From the NCBI RefSeq assembly GCF_015706575.1, contig NW_024037058.1, forward strand, positions 5,263,754-5,327,753: DNA of 64,000 nt, written 5' to 3'. Below are positions 23,459 to 33,684 of this stretch, piece by piece. Position 1 is the stretch's first letter. Every line of letters starts with the position of its first letter. The notes beneath the pieces were generated by a model that saw only the letters and a list, made by a program, of their open reading frames with translations, was not told the DNA's origin and did not search any database. Made by a program: the position numbers and the translations under genes. The stretch is from Patiria miniata (Eukaryota; Echinodermata; Asteroidea; Valvatida; Asterinidae).

Positions 23459-25099
23459 GTGTAAGGACAAAATAATAAAATTGATAGTAAGAATAAAAAT
23501 AAACCAACAACATAGCCCATTATCCATGTTCTTTTCTTTCAAAACACCCAGAATTCATCCAACATATGGAGAACTTTTCCCCCCATAAGTCCTGCATGCG
23601 CTGCGGTCTCACACAACGGTGCACTGACCCAGCGACCCGCACAGCCCCACTGTGTTGACCGGACTATACATAAACAGCAGGTCGATCCTCAGAACAAAAG
23701 CGATGTCTGATTTGACAAGAAAAGTGCCCCTCTTTCTTCTCAACCAATCAAAACGGTTGTTACATAAAAGGAAAGCTTATTGTGTTCTCTTTCAGAAACC
23801 ATGCGAGGTAATTGTATGCGACCGGGTTTATACGTGTGCCGTTCGAAGAAGTAAACCCGCACCCTCAAAAATCGGGGAAATGTGCCGTGACCTCCATAGG
23901 AAACGCGAAATTTTCACTGAGTTGCCCGTTTTCCAATGGGAAAGTGCACATAATTATTCGCCTTTAATCATGAAGAAATTAAATTCATGAGAAAGAGGAA
24001 AATTTGTATTTTGTGATGCGATGTGAGGAAGTAAGTTTAGCTAACACACTTTCGGTATATTAACGAAAGTTTGCTCAGAGCGCCTAGACACGAGCCAGTC
24101 TTCCCATGTAAACAGAGCTGCACCAAGTGGCGAGTGAGCAAATGCGCCCTAGTTCTCAATATGAATATCCTATGCTGATTTCCACATCACAAACAGAACT
24201 GTACTCTGGGGGAAATAGACAGGGTCTCAACATGCATGGAAGCAAATGGAATAATCTGTTTGTCTCATTAAGGCGCAGCATTATGAAATGCTGTATGTAC
24301 AAGTTACATGCGCAAGTTAAACATTTTGATATTTTTAAATGTGAATAATCTCTTAAAAAGTATCAAGGCAATTTACTGTGATATTCTCAGAATCTCAAAA
24401 AAACTTAATGTTTGACAAGTTTTCAAAGTGTAAAATGTACCAATGAAAAAATAATCATTTTCTTACATTTTTCAATTCATGGAAAAACAGTTTAAAGTTT
24501 AAGTATAAAATTTGAATGAATGCAAATAATATTTCGATTTGAATAAACATTAATGCTACATTAAACAAATGCAAATATTTAAAAGCAACTGAATAAAATG
24601 TACATACTATGTAAAAAAAAATGTAACAACAATTCTATGGTAAGTCACGTATGATTCCATGATTGTTTCTTGCAGTGTTTGTGAGTGCCGCATCAAATTA
24701 ATATCAGTTTCTTTAAATTTACATCTCAGCTAAAAAAATAAAAACCTTGGGTATTTCAATGCAAATTTGTATATTATTTTTTTGGTAATTCACTGATGTA
24801 TTTGTACACTGAGCTAGGTTTAGCAATATGGTTGTATATTTGTAAATTGAAATCACCTTTCTTTGCCTTTCTTCAATGTGAATACTGCAATAAAAGATGC
24901 ATTTAGGAACAATCTATACATTTGGGGTCCGCTTTTTCATGTCCCTATACATCTGGCATCTACTATACTTTTGTGTTCTTCCTCCAAACTGCATCTACTA
25001 TACTTTTGTGTTCTTCCTCCAAGAGTGCTTATTTGAATCAAACATAGCGCCTACTCAAGAAATTAAAAAAATATTTGGAATACTTGCAACTTGCAAGTA
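23459..25099. other. Spacer: unique 0.6 kb, then paralogue of 9.7-12.5 kb
   Basis: Bases 23560-24160 have no paralogue in the window and are more GC-rich, with CTCAACCAATCAAAACGG (CCAAT-like) at about 23738. A 112-codon open frame at 23652-23990 is not recognisable. From 24165 the DNA is paralogous to the spacer after the second TRIM gene. A short direct repeat of CATCTACTATACTTTTGTG lies at 24956 and 24991. Confidence 0.4.
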
Positions 25100-25765
25100 A
25101 TTTTAATAATAATAATAATAATAATTACCGGCAATGGGGTAATAGGGAGACTTTCCCATAGACTTGTGCACAAAAATTTTCCGAATTAAATGTGCCCTAA
25201 CCAATATGTTCCCTTGTCCTTTTTCCACGAATTTCGGGATTTTTACTACTTAGACTACGAGCAACAAATATAACCCAATTTCGACAGCAAATTTTCGACA
25301 CCTAGGTGTCTACCTATTAAGCCAGTGTCTCCCTACTATCGAAATTTCTACGCTAACGTGTCTCCCTAAAAGTACATTTGTAGGAATAACTGTATTTATA
25401 TAGCGCTTTTGGCCAGAGGATACAAAGCGCTGGGGGAGAATGCAACCAAAGCCAGGTAAATGAAGTATATGAACATTATGAGACCCATTATGTAGCACCT
25501 TTTTGCTAGGTGCTGCGGCGCATAATTGCTGCCACTGCCAGAAACACCGGGGCAAACCCCTCCTCTTAGCGACAAGTGTTACTGGGTTCTTTAACATGCA
25601 TTACACAACACACGGGACCTACGGCTTTACGTCCCATCTGAAGGACGAAGCAACAATGGTAAAGTGCCTTGCTCAAGAGCACAAGCACCATGTTCACACG
25701 GTCAGGATTCGAACCTGTGTACCACGGCACACGAGTCGAACACCGAAACTTCAAGTTACAATGTT
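25100..25765. mobile_element. Composite insertion with SINE and AAT microsatellite
   Basis: Compared with 12470-12510, the paralogous line is interrupted after CTTGCAACTTGCAAGT and resumes at TTCAGAAGTAACAGGGACAG. The insert begins with an AAT run (25104-25124), which on the minus strand would be the ATT tail of a LINE/SINE. It then has three GGGAGAC-type motifs (minus strand) and the SINE at 25378-25745. Whether one or two events made it cannot be told by eye. Confidence 0.6.
25378..25745 (-). mobile_element. tRNA-derived SINE, minus strand
   Basis: On the minus strand, a B-box-like GGTTCGAATCC (25707-25717) is followed by a body with GAGCAAGGCACTTTACCATT, GGTCCCGTGTGTTG and AAAGAACCC, and a tail with AGCGCTTTGTATCCTCTGG and GCGCTATATAAATACAG, an L2-type 3' end. 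That layout is a SINE that borrows a LINE tail. The A-box end is not recognisable, so it is probably 5'-truncated. Non-coding; the open frames over it are chance. Confidence 0.65.
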
Positions 25766-28700
25766 CAGAAGTAACAGGGACAGGAAAAATGACAGACTTT
25801 GGACCCGAAATGTATAGAATGACCTACTAGTGAGAGGTTCTGTATCATAACAGTTAATAGTTTGTTAATTCCATAAATGATTGAGTTGTTTACTTCCTTG
25901 ATTTAGCAATATTTTCTTGGTCTGGTTTGTTTGTGAATAAAGATTGAGACAGGGCGTTTAAAGAGGGAATTGCATTTATGCAAATAATGTGTCTGGCACC
26001 TGGCCTATACACAGCTTTTCCAAATGTAATTCACACCTCTGGTGTCAGCACATATTGAATAATAGCTTGCAATATCTAATTGATGTAACATGGCTCTCAG
26101 AACCTTCTAGAGACAGTCAATTCAAATGGTGTATCTTCAAACTTATAAGTCTCACCTTGCAAAATATACGAGTGTCATATTTAATACAGAGCCGAGTACA
26201 GAGAGAGTTGCGACATGAATGGTATCATTTTCAGACGCCATTATAGGTCCAAGAATGAGTAAATATTCTGAAGTGAGATTGTGGGGTTATTTTAATATAC
26301 AGAAAATTAGAGAAACTGGTGTCTGAGAACAAAACTCCCATAACATTACAGACAATACGCAACCCGAGTTGGACCTAAAATAAATCCAACTTGCTAGTTG
26401 TTGCAACTCTCTCTATATACGACTCTGGCTTAATGGGGTGAGTGCACCACCAAGTGTTTGCCAATGGAGAGGCCACTGTTAAATTTAACAATTGACATGC
26501 TTTCAGGATGTCATCATCATCATCCTTGAAACTTATTTTTTACATGAATCTATTATGAAAACTCGGTTAATAAAATCAACACTATGCCAACAACAAATTC
26601 CAATGGTGCCTACACAAACTAATAGCCAGTTCTTTAAGCAGTTGTTGAAACTATTCTTTAATGTGCTACCAAAAACTTGCTACTTTCTAGAGGCAGTGCA
26701 TTCGCATGGAGTATGAACCTCCACCGTGCAAGTCTCAAATCTCACCTACATGTACGTTTAACATGTACAATAGGGGTGAGTGCGCCACCGAGTGTCTGAC
26801 TATGGAGAGGCCACTGTTCAATTTTACAACTGGCATCCTTTCAGTTGAAATACTATCAAGCAGTTATGTGTAATCATCCTCTTTCATTTGTTTCATGAAT
26901 CCATTATGAAAACTTTGTAAATAAACTCAACATTATATCAACAAAACATTCCAACGATGCCCATCAAAACCAAATATATCAGACAGTTCTGATGTACACA
27001 TTTGTTGAAAGTTTTCTTTACTGTGCAGCAAAAAAAATGGTCTCTCATCAAAATTATTGACAATTTAACATTCGGTCAATAAAGTGTAGTAGATATGCAG
27101 ACGCATGATCTAGCAACACTTGCAGATTGTAAACTTTCTTGGGTCTTTTCTTTGACTGTGTACACTGATTTCAATTTTGCTACAAGTACCTTCATCTTGA
27201 TTGTTTGTGTGTGCGTGATAATGGTTGCATAATGACTGCTGTCATTATGCTGTATAACTTATTATTCACATAACTCATTATTCACTGTGGTATACAGCAC
27301 TTCCCAAGGAACCCCTTTTATTTTTATTTTCACACATTATGCAAGACAGTGAGGCTTGTTTTTCTGTTGGGTGCAATCCCACGCAAAGTTGACATGGCGG
27401 ATGACAGAACATTAATAACATCTTCAGCATCTTAAAGCATCAATTGCATGCAAATAAAAGGGGACAACTAAGACTTTTATTTGAGTGTTGAGCCAGTGAG
27501 ATACAATGTGGTTGAATGTGGGTTTTTTAGGGGGAGGGGGGTGTAGAAAAATGGTTTGGGGGCTAAATTAGAAGTTATTTTGGCATCTTGTTTTCACATA
27601 CAAAATGCAAGTGCAGGCTTTGTGAGATTTGTATTTCAGGCTGGGGTAAAGGTTCATATCACACAGAACTTACATGTAGAATAACATGATTCAGTGTAAT
27701 TTTTGTCAAGTGTTACAAATCTGTGCTGCGGTATAATTGTAATGTACATTTCCTTACAATTGATTTCACCTGAGTATTTTCCATGTTGCCAAATTGGGAG
27801 CTTGGGCCTACAGTTATAGGGCAACTATAACAACAGTGTTTGCTTCACTGGAAAATGGATCAGAAATGGAAAGTAGTGGCCCTATAGTAACTGCTTGGTC
27901 AAATTCTACTCAGGTTTTAATCTGAAGCCTGATTTGCCTTGGGGATTTTCTTGGAGACATTTAATCTCTATGGATTTGAAGAGTTTAATTAAACCCAATT
28001 CTGAATCGAAAATCATTTAATCATCCTGTAGTCCAACTTGAGTAATTTCTTTTGCTCTAAGATCAATTGGGTGCTTGTCTTTTTTGTGTGAAGGGAAACC
28101 AGGAAATATCTTGAATGTAATAAATTAATGTGTTTTCAACCAATTCATTTTAGAATAAATTTTCAACATGTATGTTCTAATGTTTAGGTAACATTTCCAT
28201 TTTGGGGCAGTTGCAACCTTTAAAAGGCTATTATTTTGGATTACTTTTGTGCACACACATATGCATAATGCAAGGAGACACATTCCCGGCATTTACATTA
28301 TTGATTTTGATTAGGGGCAGCTGGGAAGCAGTTAAACATGTGAGTAGATTATTGTCCGAGGGCAAATAATGAACGTTGACTGAATGTTGGGGGGGGAGCA
28401 ATTTTCTCAATTTGATGTATCATTCAGAAGTGAGTAATATCTATACTGCTAGAAAACCTTTGTTTTGTAAGTAAAACTCTAAAAAAAAAAACCAAAACAC
28501 TAATTTAATCATGCATTTCGCCAGACAAATTTCAGACCGTAAGCCAACAAATGAACCAAAGGTATTTTGAAAAAAAGTTCTTATTGTTATAAAGAACCGT
28601 ACTCCGTCCAATCTGTACTTCTGTTTTCAAGAAATATTGGGTTTTGTTTTTGAATTTCCCACTAGAAATGTGATATTATAAAGAAATATTCAAAGAAAAT

Positions 28701-29402
28701 AACCCCATCAGCCTTAATATACCAACAGTAATCTGATTTGAGAGATTCTTACCTCGGGCAAGCCAGATAATTATATTCATTTTTTCTGCTGACAAATTTC
28801 CAATTTTGTCTATTGTATATATAGGCATAAATTAAGTCAACAGACAAAAGCAGGCAAGTGGTATGCATAGCTGGCTTTATATTGATCACCTACAGTGAGA
28901 GCATATAGCTGCATCAAGTAACACCAACAGTCCTGACCAGTGAATCCTGCTTTATGTAGGCAGGGAGCACCCAACCGTTAAAGACAGTCACTTGACTGAT
29001 TTTGACTGAAATGACAACTTTGCACACAATGTATGTTTGCATTCAGGAGGGTTTATAATAAGTTATATTCCATAACTAGGTGAGCCAATTTTTTTTTTGG
29101 GGGGGGGGGGAGGGGTAGTGATTTATGCAAGAGTGAGCACATAGATTGCTAGAGGAAAATAATAAATTGCAACCAAAATCTTCTTCATGCTGAAATTTGT
29201 AAATTACCAGGGCTACTGACTCCAAAAGTAACATTGGCAACTTCTGATTTAATTTTTTTGGGGCACTAGTTTCATGGAAATACTGCCATTTATGCACAGG
29301 AAACCTGCATTGAGCTGTGCCAACAAGTATTTGCCTCAAGAGGCCACTTTTCAACTCAACGGTCTATATGAAAGTACACTTACTTCTACAAAATGAACTT
29401 AC
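25766..29402. other. Non-coding spacer, paralogous to 12.5-16.1 kb
   Basis: A close paralogue of the earlier spacer with small differences: an extra internal duplication at 26435-27100 (listed), the empty AATT site near 27735, and about 390 bp of extra DNA at 28460-28850. No gene seen. A poly-G tract at 29099 differs in length from its counterpart. Confidence 0.5.
26435..27100. repeat. Local tandem duplication, unit about 340 bp
   Basis: GGGGTGAGTGC(A/G)CCACC at 26436 recurs at 26774, with the following ATGGAGAGGCCACTGTT and TGAATC(T/C)ATTATGAAAACT also repeated (26545, 26894). The paralogous spacer has it once (12976-13170), so the duplication arose in this copy. Confidence 0.6.
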
Positions 29403-29499
29403 CTGTACATGGAAGTACATTGGGGAATCTGTTCTTGTTTTTGCAGACAGGTTTCTTGGCTTCCTCACAGTTGACTGCCACTGTCATTTCATATAGCAC
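29403..29499 (-). CDS. Tyrosine-phosphatase-like exon, copy 3
   Basis: Essentially identical to the copy at 16092-16188, including the GTAAGT donor and the GAAATGTAG acceptor. The peptide contains CEEAKKPVC then KNKNRFPNVLPC. The same two upstream exon candidates follow at 30293 and 30434, so the whole cassette was copied with the TRIM block. Confidence 0.45.
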
Positions 29500-30292
29500 C
29501 TACATTTCAAAGTGAACAAATTGACAACACGTACTACATTACTTTTTCTCTAGTTAGACTTCCATTACAATAAAGAATTGTTGACAGGTGTGATGTGGGA
29601 TATGACATTTTTAACATCCTAGGGGTGCATCTCGCCTCAGGTGTTGTGGGCCCCGAGAAGATTGAAAACAGCATACTTTTAAGTATCCCACATCACACCA
29701 GTCAACAAATGGGCTTGTCTTCAGAAATTGAACCTAATTTAATTTTTTTGGAGGAATTTCTCATATGTGATGTAATACAAATGATTAATGTTCACTTATA
29801 AAAGGTGTTGTAGCAAGTAAAGATTCAAATTTCTCAAGAAATTCATTAAGTTGGTCTTTCTGTGCATAAATTAGCATAATTTTAATTAAAAAATTGATCC
29901 ACTTTTAATATTAAAGTGGAACTTTTTTTATGTGATAGTTGATTCAAACTTTAGATTCTAGATGCTCTGTGGTGCAATGTGAGGCATTTTCTGGCCACTT
30001 TCCTCTTACTTTTTGAATGAAATGTGCTCTTTTTTGGGGGAGATGGCGGAAGGTCATCAAAGTTGATCTCTTTGTAGCTTGAATCTCTTTGGAGATTTTA
30101 CATCACAAACATCACATCAAAACTGTAGCTTGACTCTCTTTCGAAATTTGCCCTCTTTAGCTTGATCCACGATTTTTTGTTTTGTGCAGCTGCAACCGCC
30201 CTGGACGAATGTTCAATCTCTTGCCATGGCTTGCAGACCCGGATTTAGATTTAAAATAGACTTACACCACATAACTGCTGTTGTGTTAGTAC

Positions 30293-30377
30293 CTGTTCGT
30301 CAGTCTGTGATGTGTAGAGGTGGGCATGGCTCTCCCCAATCTCAGCATTCATCTCAGCAATGGATGGACCAATCAGC
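30293..30377 (-). CDS. Candidate exon, second copy of 16908-16992
   Basis: 85 bp, same splice signals and same open frame (IGPSIAEMNAEIGES). Intron DNA around it is also nearly identical, pointing to a recent duplication rather than to constraint. Family unknown. Confidence 0.3.
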
Positions 30378-30433
30378 CTATGGAGGGCACAAAATACAAA
30401 TGAATATTTACAATAAGTGTCAACTGAACTTAC

Positions 30434-30512
30434 CTGGGATGCAATAAGAGAGAAAGCCTCAAATATGTGAGTTTGGGAAATTTTGTAACAAAGCACTGCT
30501 GATGCTGAATCA
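30434..30512 (-). CDS. Candidate exon, second copy of 17049-17127
   Basis: 79 bp with acceptor TTATTTCTCTCAG and donor GTAAGT; frame with CYKISQTHIFEAFSLI. Same uncertainty as the first copy. Confidence 0.3.
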
Positions 30513-31197
30513 CTGAGAGAAATAACAAGTTTTGTTATGATGAATATAATTCAAATGAACAATGCAAGCGTTGTGCTGTTGAATGCTTTACATGCATGTA
30601 AAACACCAACCACACACTAGCTAAAAAATGTTGATAAATATAAAGAAAGTGAGGGAAAATTAAACCCAATTTTTACCTCTTTATATTTGTTTACTTTTGT
30701 CTACACAACAGACTTGAGTATCCATGGGCGACAATCGGTGGGGGACGGGGGGAAAAGTCCCCCCTCCACACTTGTTTTGTCCCCGAATAAAAATTGTTGC
30801 CAACAATAATGATTCTATAGCTCACAATAGCTGATGACTCCAAACGCAAAAATTATGTCTAAAAGATGATTATTTTGCTCACAAACATTTGAAGTGGTCA
30901 GAAATTGCCTCAGATCACACCACAGAGCATCTAGAATACATTTCCTGGGGCCCTTCAGCGAGCCCTAGACCCCACACCATTAGGGCTTAGCGCTCCCATT
31001 AACACTGTTCAAGATATGCTCCTCCCCCCACTTTTGAGAAGCAATTGACGCCCTTGGGAGTATCCTGACTGGAAACATGTCAAAGGATATTAAAACAGGT
31101 GTCATCTGCAATAACAGTCAGTTTAGAATATTAAACTGCATCAGGTAATTGACCCTGTGGCTTCTTTATGTTTACCTTTCTGATAAACCTGTCTGTC
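30513..31197. other. Non-coding spacer, paralogous to 17128-17931
   Basis: It contains the MITE core copy at about 30892-30937 (GTCAGAAATTGCCTCAGATC). The poly-C stretch present at 17467 is missing here through a deletion of about 90 bp. No gene. Confidence 0.45.
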
Positions 31198-31530
31198 ATA
31201 TTGCCAGCCCAGGACCTTTGGATCCATTTGATATAAAACACTGCATTTGATTTTACTATGAGCACGTACCACAGTGCTACGTTATTGGAATTTGGGTACT
31301 GGTACTGCAAATATTACCAGCCCAACACCTTTGGATCAATTTGATATAAAACACTCTATTTGATTTTACTGTGAGCACGTACCAAAGTGCTACGTTATCG
31401 GATTTGGGTACTGGTAGGCTACTGCAAATATTACCAGCCCAGGACCTTTGGATCCATTTGATATAAAAACTGTATTTGATTTTACTATGAGCACGTACCA
31501 AAGCGCTACATAAGTGGAACCAGGGACTGC
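31198..31530 (+). repeat. Three units of the 113-bp minisatellite, upstream-block copy 2
   Basis: Units begin near 31203, 31308 and 31425, with ATTACCAGCCCA and ATGAGCACGTACCA landmarks. The first unit corresponds to an internal unit of copy 1; the leading CTCTAGACTCTTGGATCC unit present at 17932 and 60153 is absent here, so the array has been rearranged while keeping three units. Confidence 0.75.
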
Positions 31531-32040
31531 CAATGAGTGTACTCAAAATCATGTGACATGGTGTGTGTTGATACAGAGGGGCGTATACATAGATCGCCAT
31601 CTTTGTTCATTTCTGCCATTGCCGTAAGTTACATCAGAATGGGCAGATAGCAGTGGCTCATTTCATGTGTACCTGAAGGTAAGATTTTTATTCAGTGGGT
31701 CTAGCTGTAAGTCTGTCTATACATCTGATAGAAATCAACAGCATCACATTATCTCATATGAAGTACATGTACATGTTAACTCAGTATTTGCCAATTACAA
31801 GTGTATACGTATTTACTAGAAATTCAGGAGGATCCATCAAACCTGTTAGAATACAGACATGTGGAATACATGAATCTCCTTATATTCATGACAGAAATAA
31901 GTGACATGCATTGTTTGTACTTTACAAACAAGTGTTAGACCAATAATAAAACAACAAAAAATAAAACCGATGTGAAGGTCAATGTATTTTTTATGAAATT
32001 TCTTAAAGGAAAGTGGACTTTGAGTCTACGATTTGAAATA

Positions 32041-32112
32041 CATCGGTGATAGACCTTTACAGTTTCTCCTGCAGCCACTACCAGATCACCAACCGATGTG
32101 AATGTGATGCCT
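32041..32112 (-). pseudogene. Inverted fragment of a TRIM propeller end
   Basis: On the minus strand this reads GITFTSVGDLVVAAGETVKV then YHR, the last 23 or so residues of the TRIM propeller of this cluster. It sits in reverse orientation upstream of the TRIM gene at 33685. In the other two upstream blocks (18797-18842 and 61035-61080) this place holds an unrelated sequence containing TGAGCCAGTTAAAGTACTTG. It is an inserted or gene-converted piece, too short to be a gene. Confidence 0.8.
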
Positions 32113-32176
32113 GGGGGTACAGACAATATTTGGTTGCAGTAACTCCAGCTCACCTCAACTCAAACCACCCAGCTGA

Positions 32177-32252
32177 CCCAGGCAAGCTCAAAGGTGGAGT
32201 GATAAGACGTCTGCACTAAACAGGAGGTACTGGGTTCAAGCCCAACCTGAGT
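32177..32252 (+). other. tRNA-like sequence, intact copy
   Basis: 76 bases: ACCCAGG at the start can pair with CCTGAGT at the end (one mismatch), GCTCAAAGGTGGAGT resembles a D arm, and GGGTTCAAGCCC a T arm. The anticodon arm is weak and lacks T33, so this is more likely a tRNA-derived repeat than a gene. It provides the empty site for the LINE at 18924. Confidence 0.4.
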
Positions 32253-32942
32253 AACAGTAAGACAGCCCTTTTGTATACAAGTGCCCTTTTAACTCTAGCG
32301 TAACCCCTTCCCCCCGGATATTTGTAAAGAGTGCCCTTTTTTTTTTTAAACGATGCCTTTTTTTTTTTAAACAGTGCCTATTTTGTTACCAGCGGCCTTT
32401 TAAGAGTATCCTTTTGGGAATTTTGGGCGACCATCAGCAAATGTGCGACCCTGAAAAGTGCCACATATTGTCCATGATCATCTGGTTTGAACAGAGCCCC
32501 AATACGAAGATGACCCCCCCCCCCATCCCACCTCACTTTATTTTTTATTTTACGGAGGTTAATTTTACCGAGGGATGTACGAGTACTCTTTTCACAAACT
32601 TTTTTCAACACTGATTATACAGTGTTCATACAAATACTTCAGTGTAGGGCAAAATCCAGTGTTAGGAAAAAAAAAATCAATTTTTTTTGTGAACTGTTTC
32701 ATTCAGACCTGTAGCCACGTCCTCATCAAGTCAATGAAAAGTCATTCTTTGTCAGGTCGACTCACAAACTATTCTTCCTTCTATTCACCTTCTGTGATAG
32801 TGGAAAACCTTTTACTTGTGACCTACTTTTGTTTGACTTATTATGAATTTCATAACAACTTACCATAGGCATAAAAAAGTCCCATAACAGCTGAAACGAA
32901 ATCTTTTAAGTTGCATTTGTCAGGACAAAATATGCTCTTACA
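32253..32942. other. Non-coding part of the TRIM upstream block
   Basis: AGTGCCCTTTT-type motifs recur at 32262-32400, and CCTGTAGCCACGTCCTCATC at 32708. Paralogous to 20111-20740. No gene. Confidence 0.45.
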
Positions 32943-33447
32943 TTAAAGGGAATATACAACATTTGCAACCCAAAATAAAACTACCAAGTTATTTTGAAAT
33001 ACCTTAGTGGACTGCTAGTGAATGACAGTCTAAAGCATCCTGTAAAATCATGGCACGTGCTGACATTTTCAAGAAAAGTGGTATTTTTGTATCAATTTCC
33101 AATGCTGGACAAACTTACACTTTTCAAATACTGCTCAAACTTTACCATATTTAGTTAGTCCGCATTTTGTTTGTAATTGATTACACTCCTATGAATGGGT
33201 ACAAGCCAGCTAGGCTGGTTTCCTGATCCGATTACAATTCCAATTCGACATCTATAAATTGCTCCATTTCATCATTTTGGGTTGGGAACCAGTCCACAAG
33301 AACATAATTTTTTTTCTTGGTTTTTCTAGTAACTGCGAACACAAAACTTTAAAGTCAATGTAACAATATTTGCTACAAACTACTAACCTCCAAATCAATC
33401 CATTTCTGAAAATTATAGCAGAAGCAAATGTTGTGTATTCCCTTTAA
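32943..33447. mobile_element. TTAA-flanked MITE, copy 2
   Basis: TTAAAGGGAATATACAACAT at the left and the reverse complement of the right end TTAAAGGGAATACACAACAT make nearly perfect 24-bp inverted repeats with TTAA at both borders. The corresponding site at 61510-61530 is uninterrupted (CTCTTATATGAACAAGGCAACC), as is 20728-20745. This is therefore an insertion at a different place from copy 1. Confidence 0.8.
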
Positions 33448-33684
33448 CAAGGTAACCCTATTGTACATTTGTTGCAGCTTTTTTCTTTTGGACAAAAATA
33501 ACCAACGGCAGCTTTAAAACAAGCATTACAGTATGTGAATAAACTTTCAAGTTTTCAACTTTACATCTGACCTATTACAACCGTCAACATCATTTGAAGT
33601 TCAAATACATGTAATTCTAAAACCTTTTATGTGCTTCATTTGTAGTTAAAGGTCCATCATATCACACAAAGCCCAACAGTGAAG
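33448..33684. other. 5' flank of the intact TRIM gene with splice acceptor
   Basis: Paralogous to 20740-20920 and 61525-61799. GTGCTTCATTTGTAG ending at 33645 is a likely 3' splice site, conserved in the other copies (21463, 61759). It leaves a 5' untranslated stretch of about 40 bases before the ATG. The upstream non-coding exon has not been located. Confidence 0.5.

Noticed and set aside
23652-23990. 112-codon open frame
   Set aside because: No recognisable family and no paralogue; kept only as part of an unexplained region.
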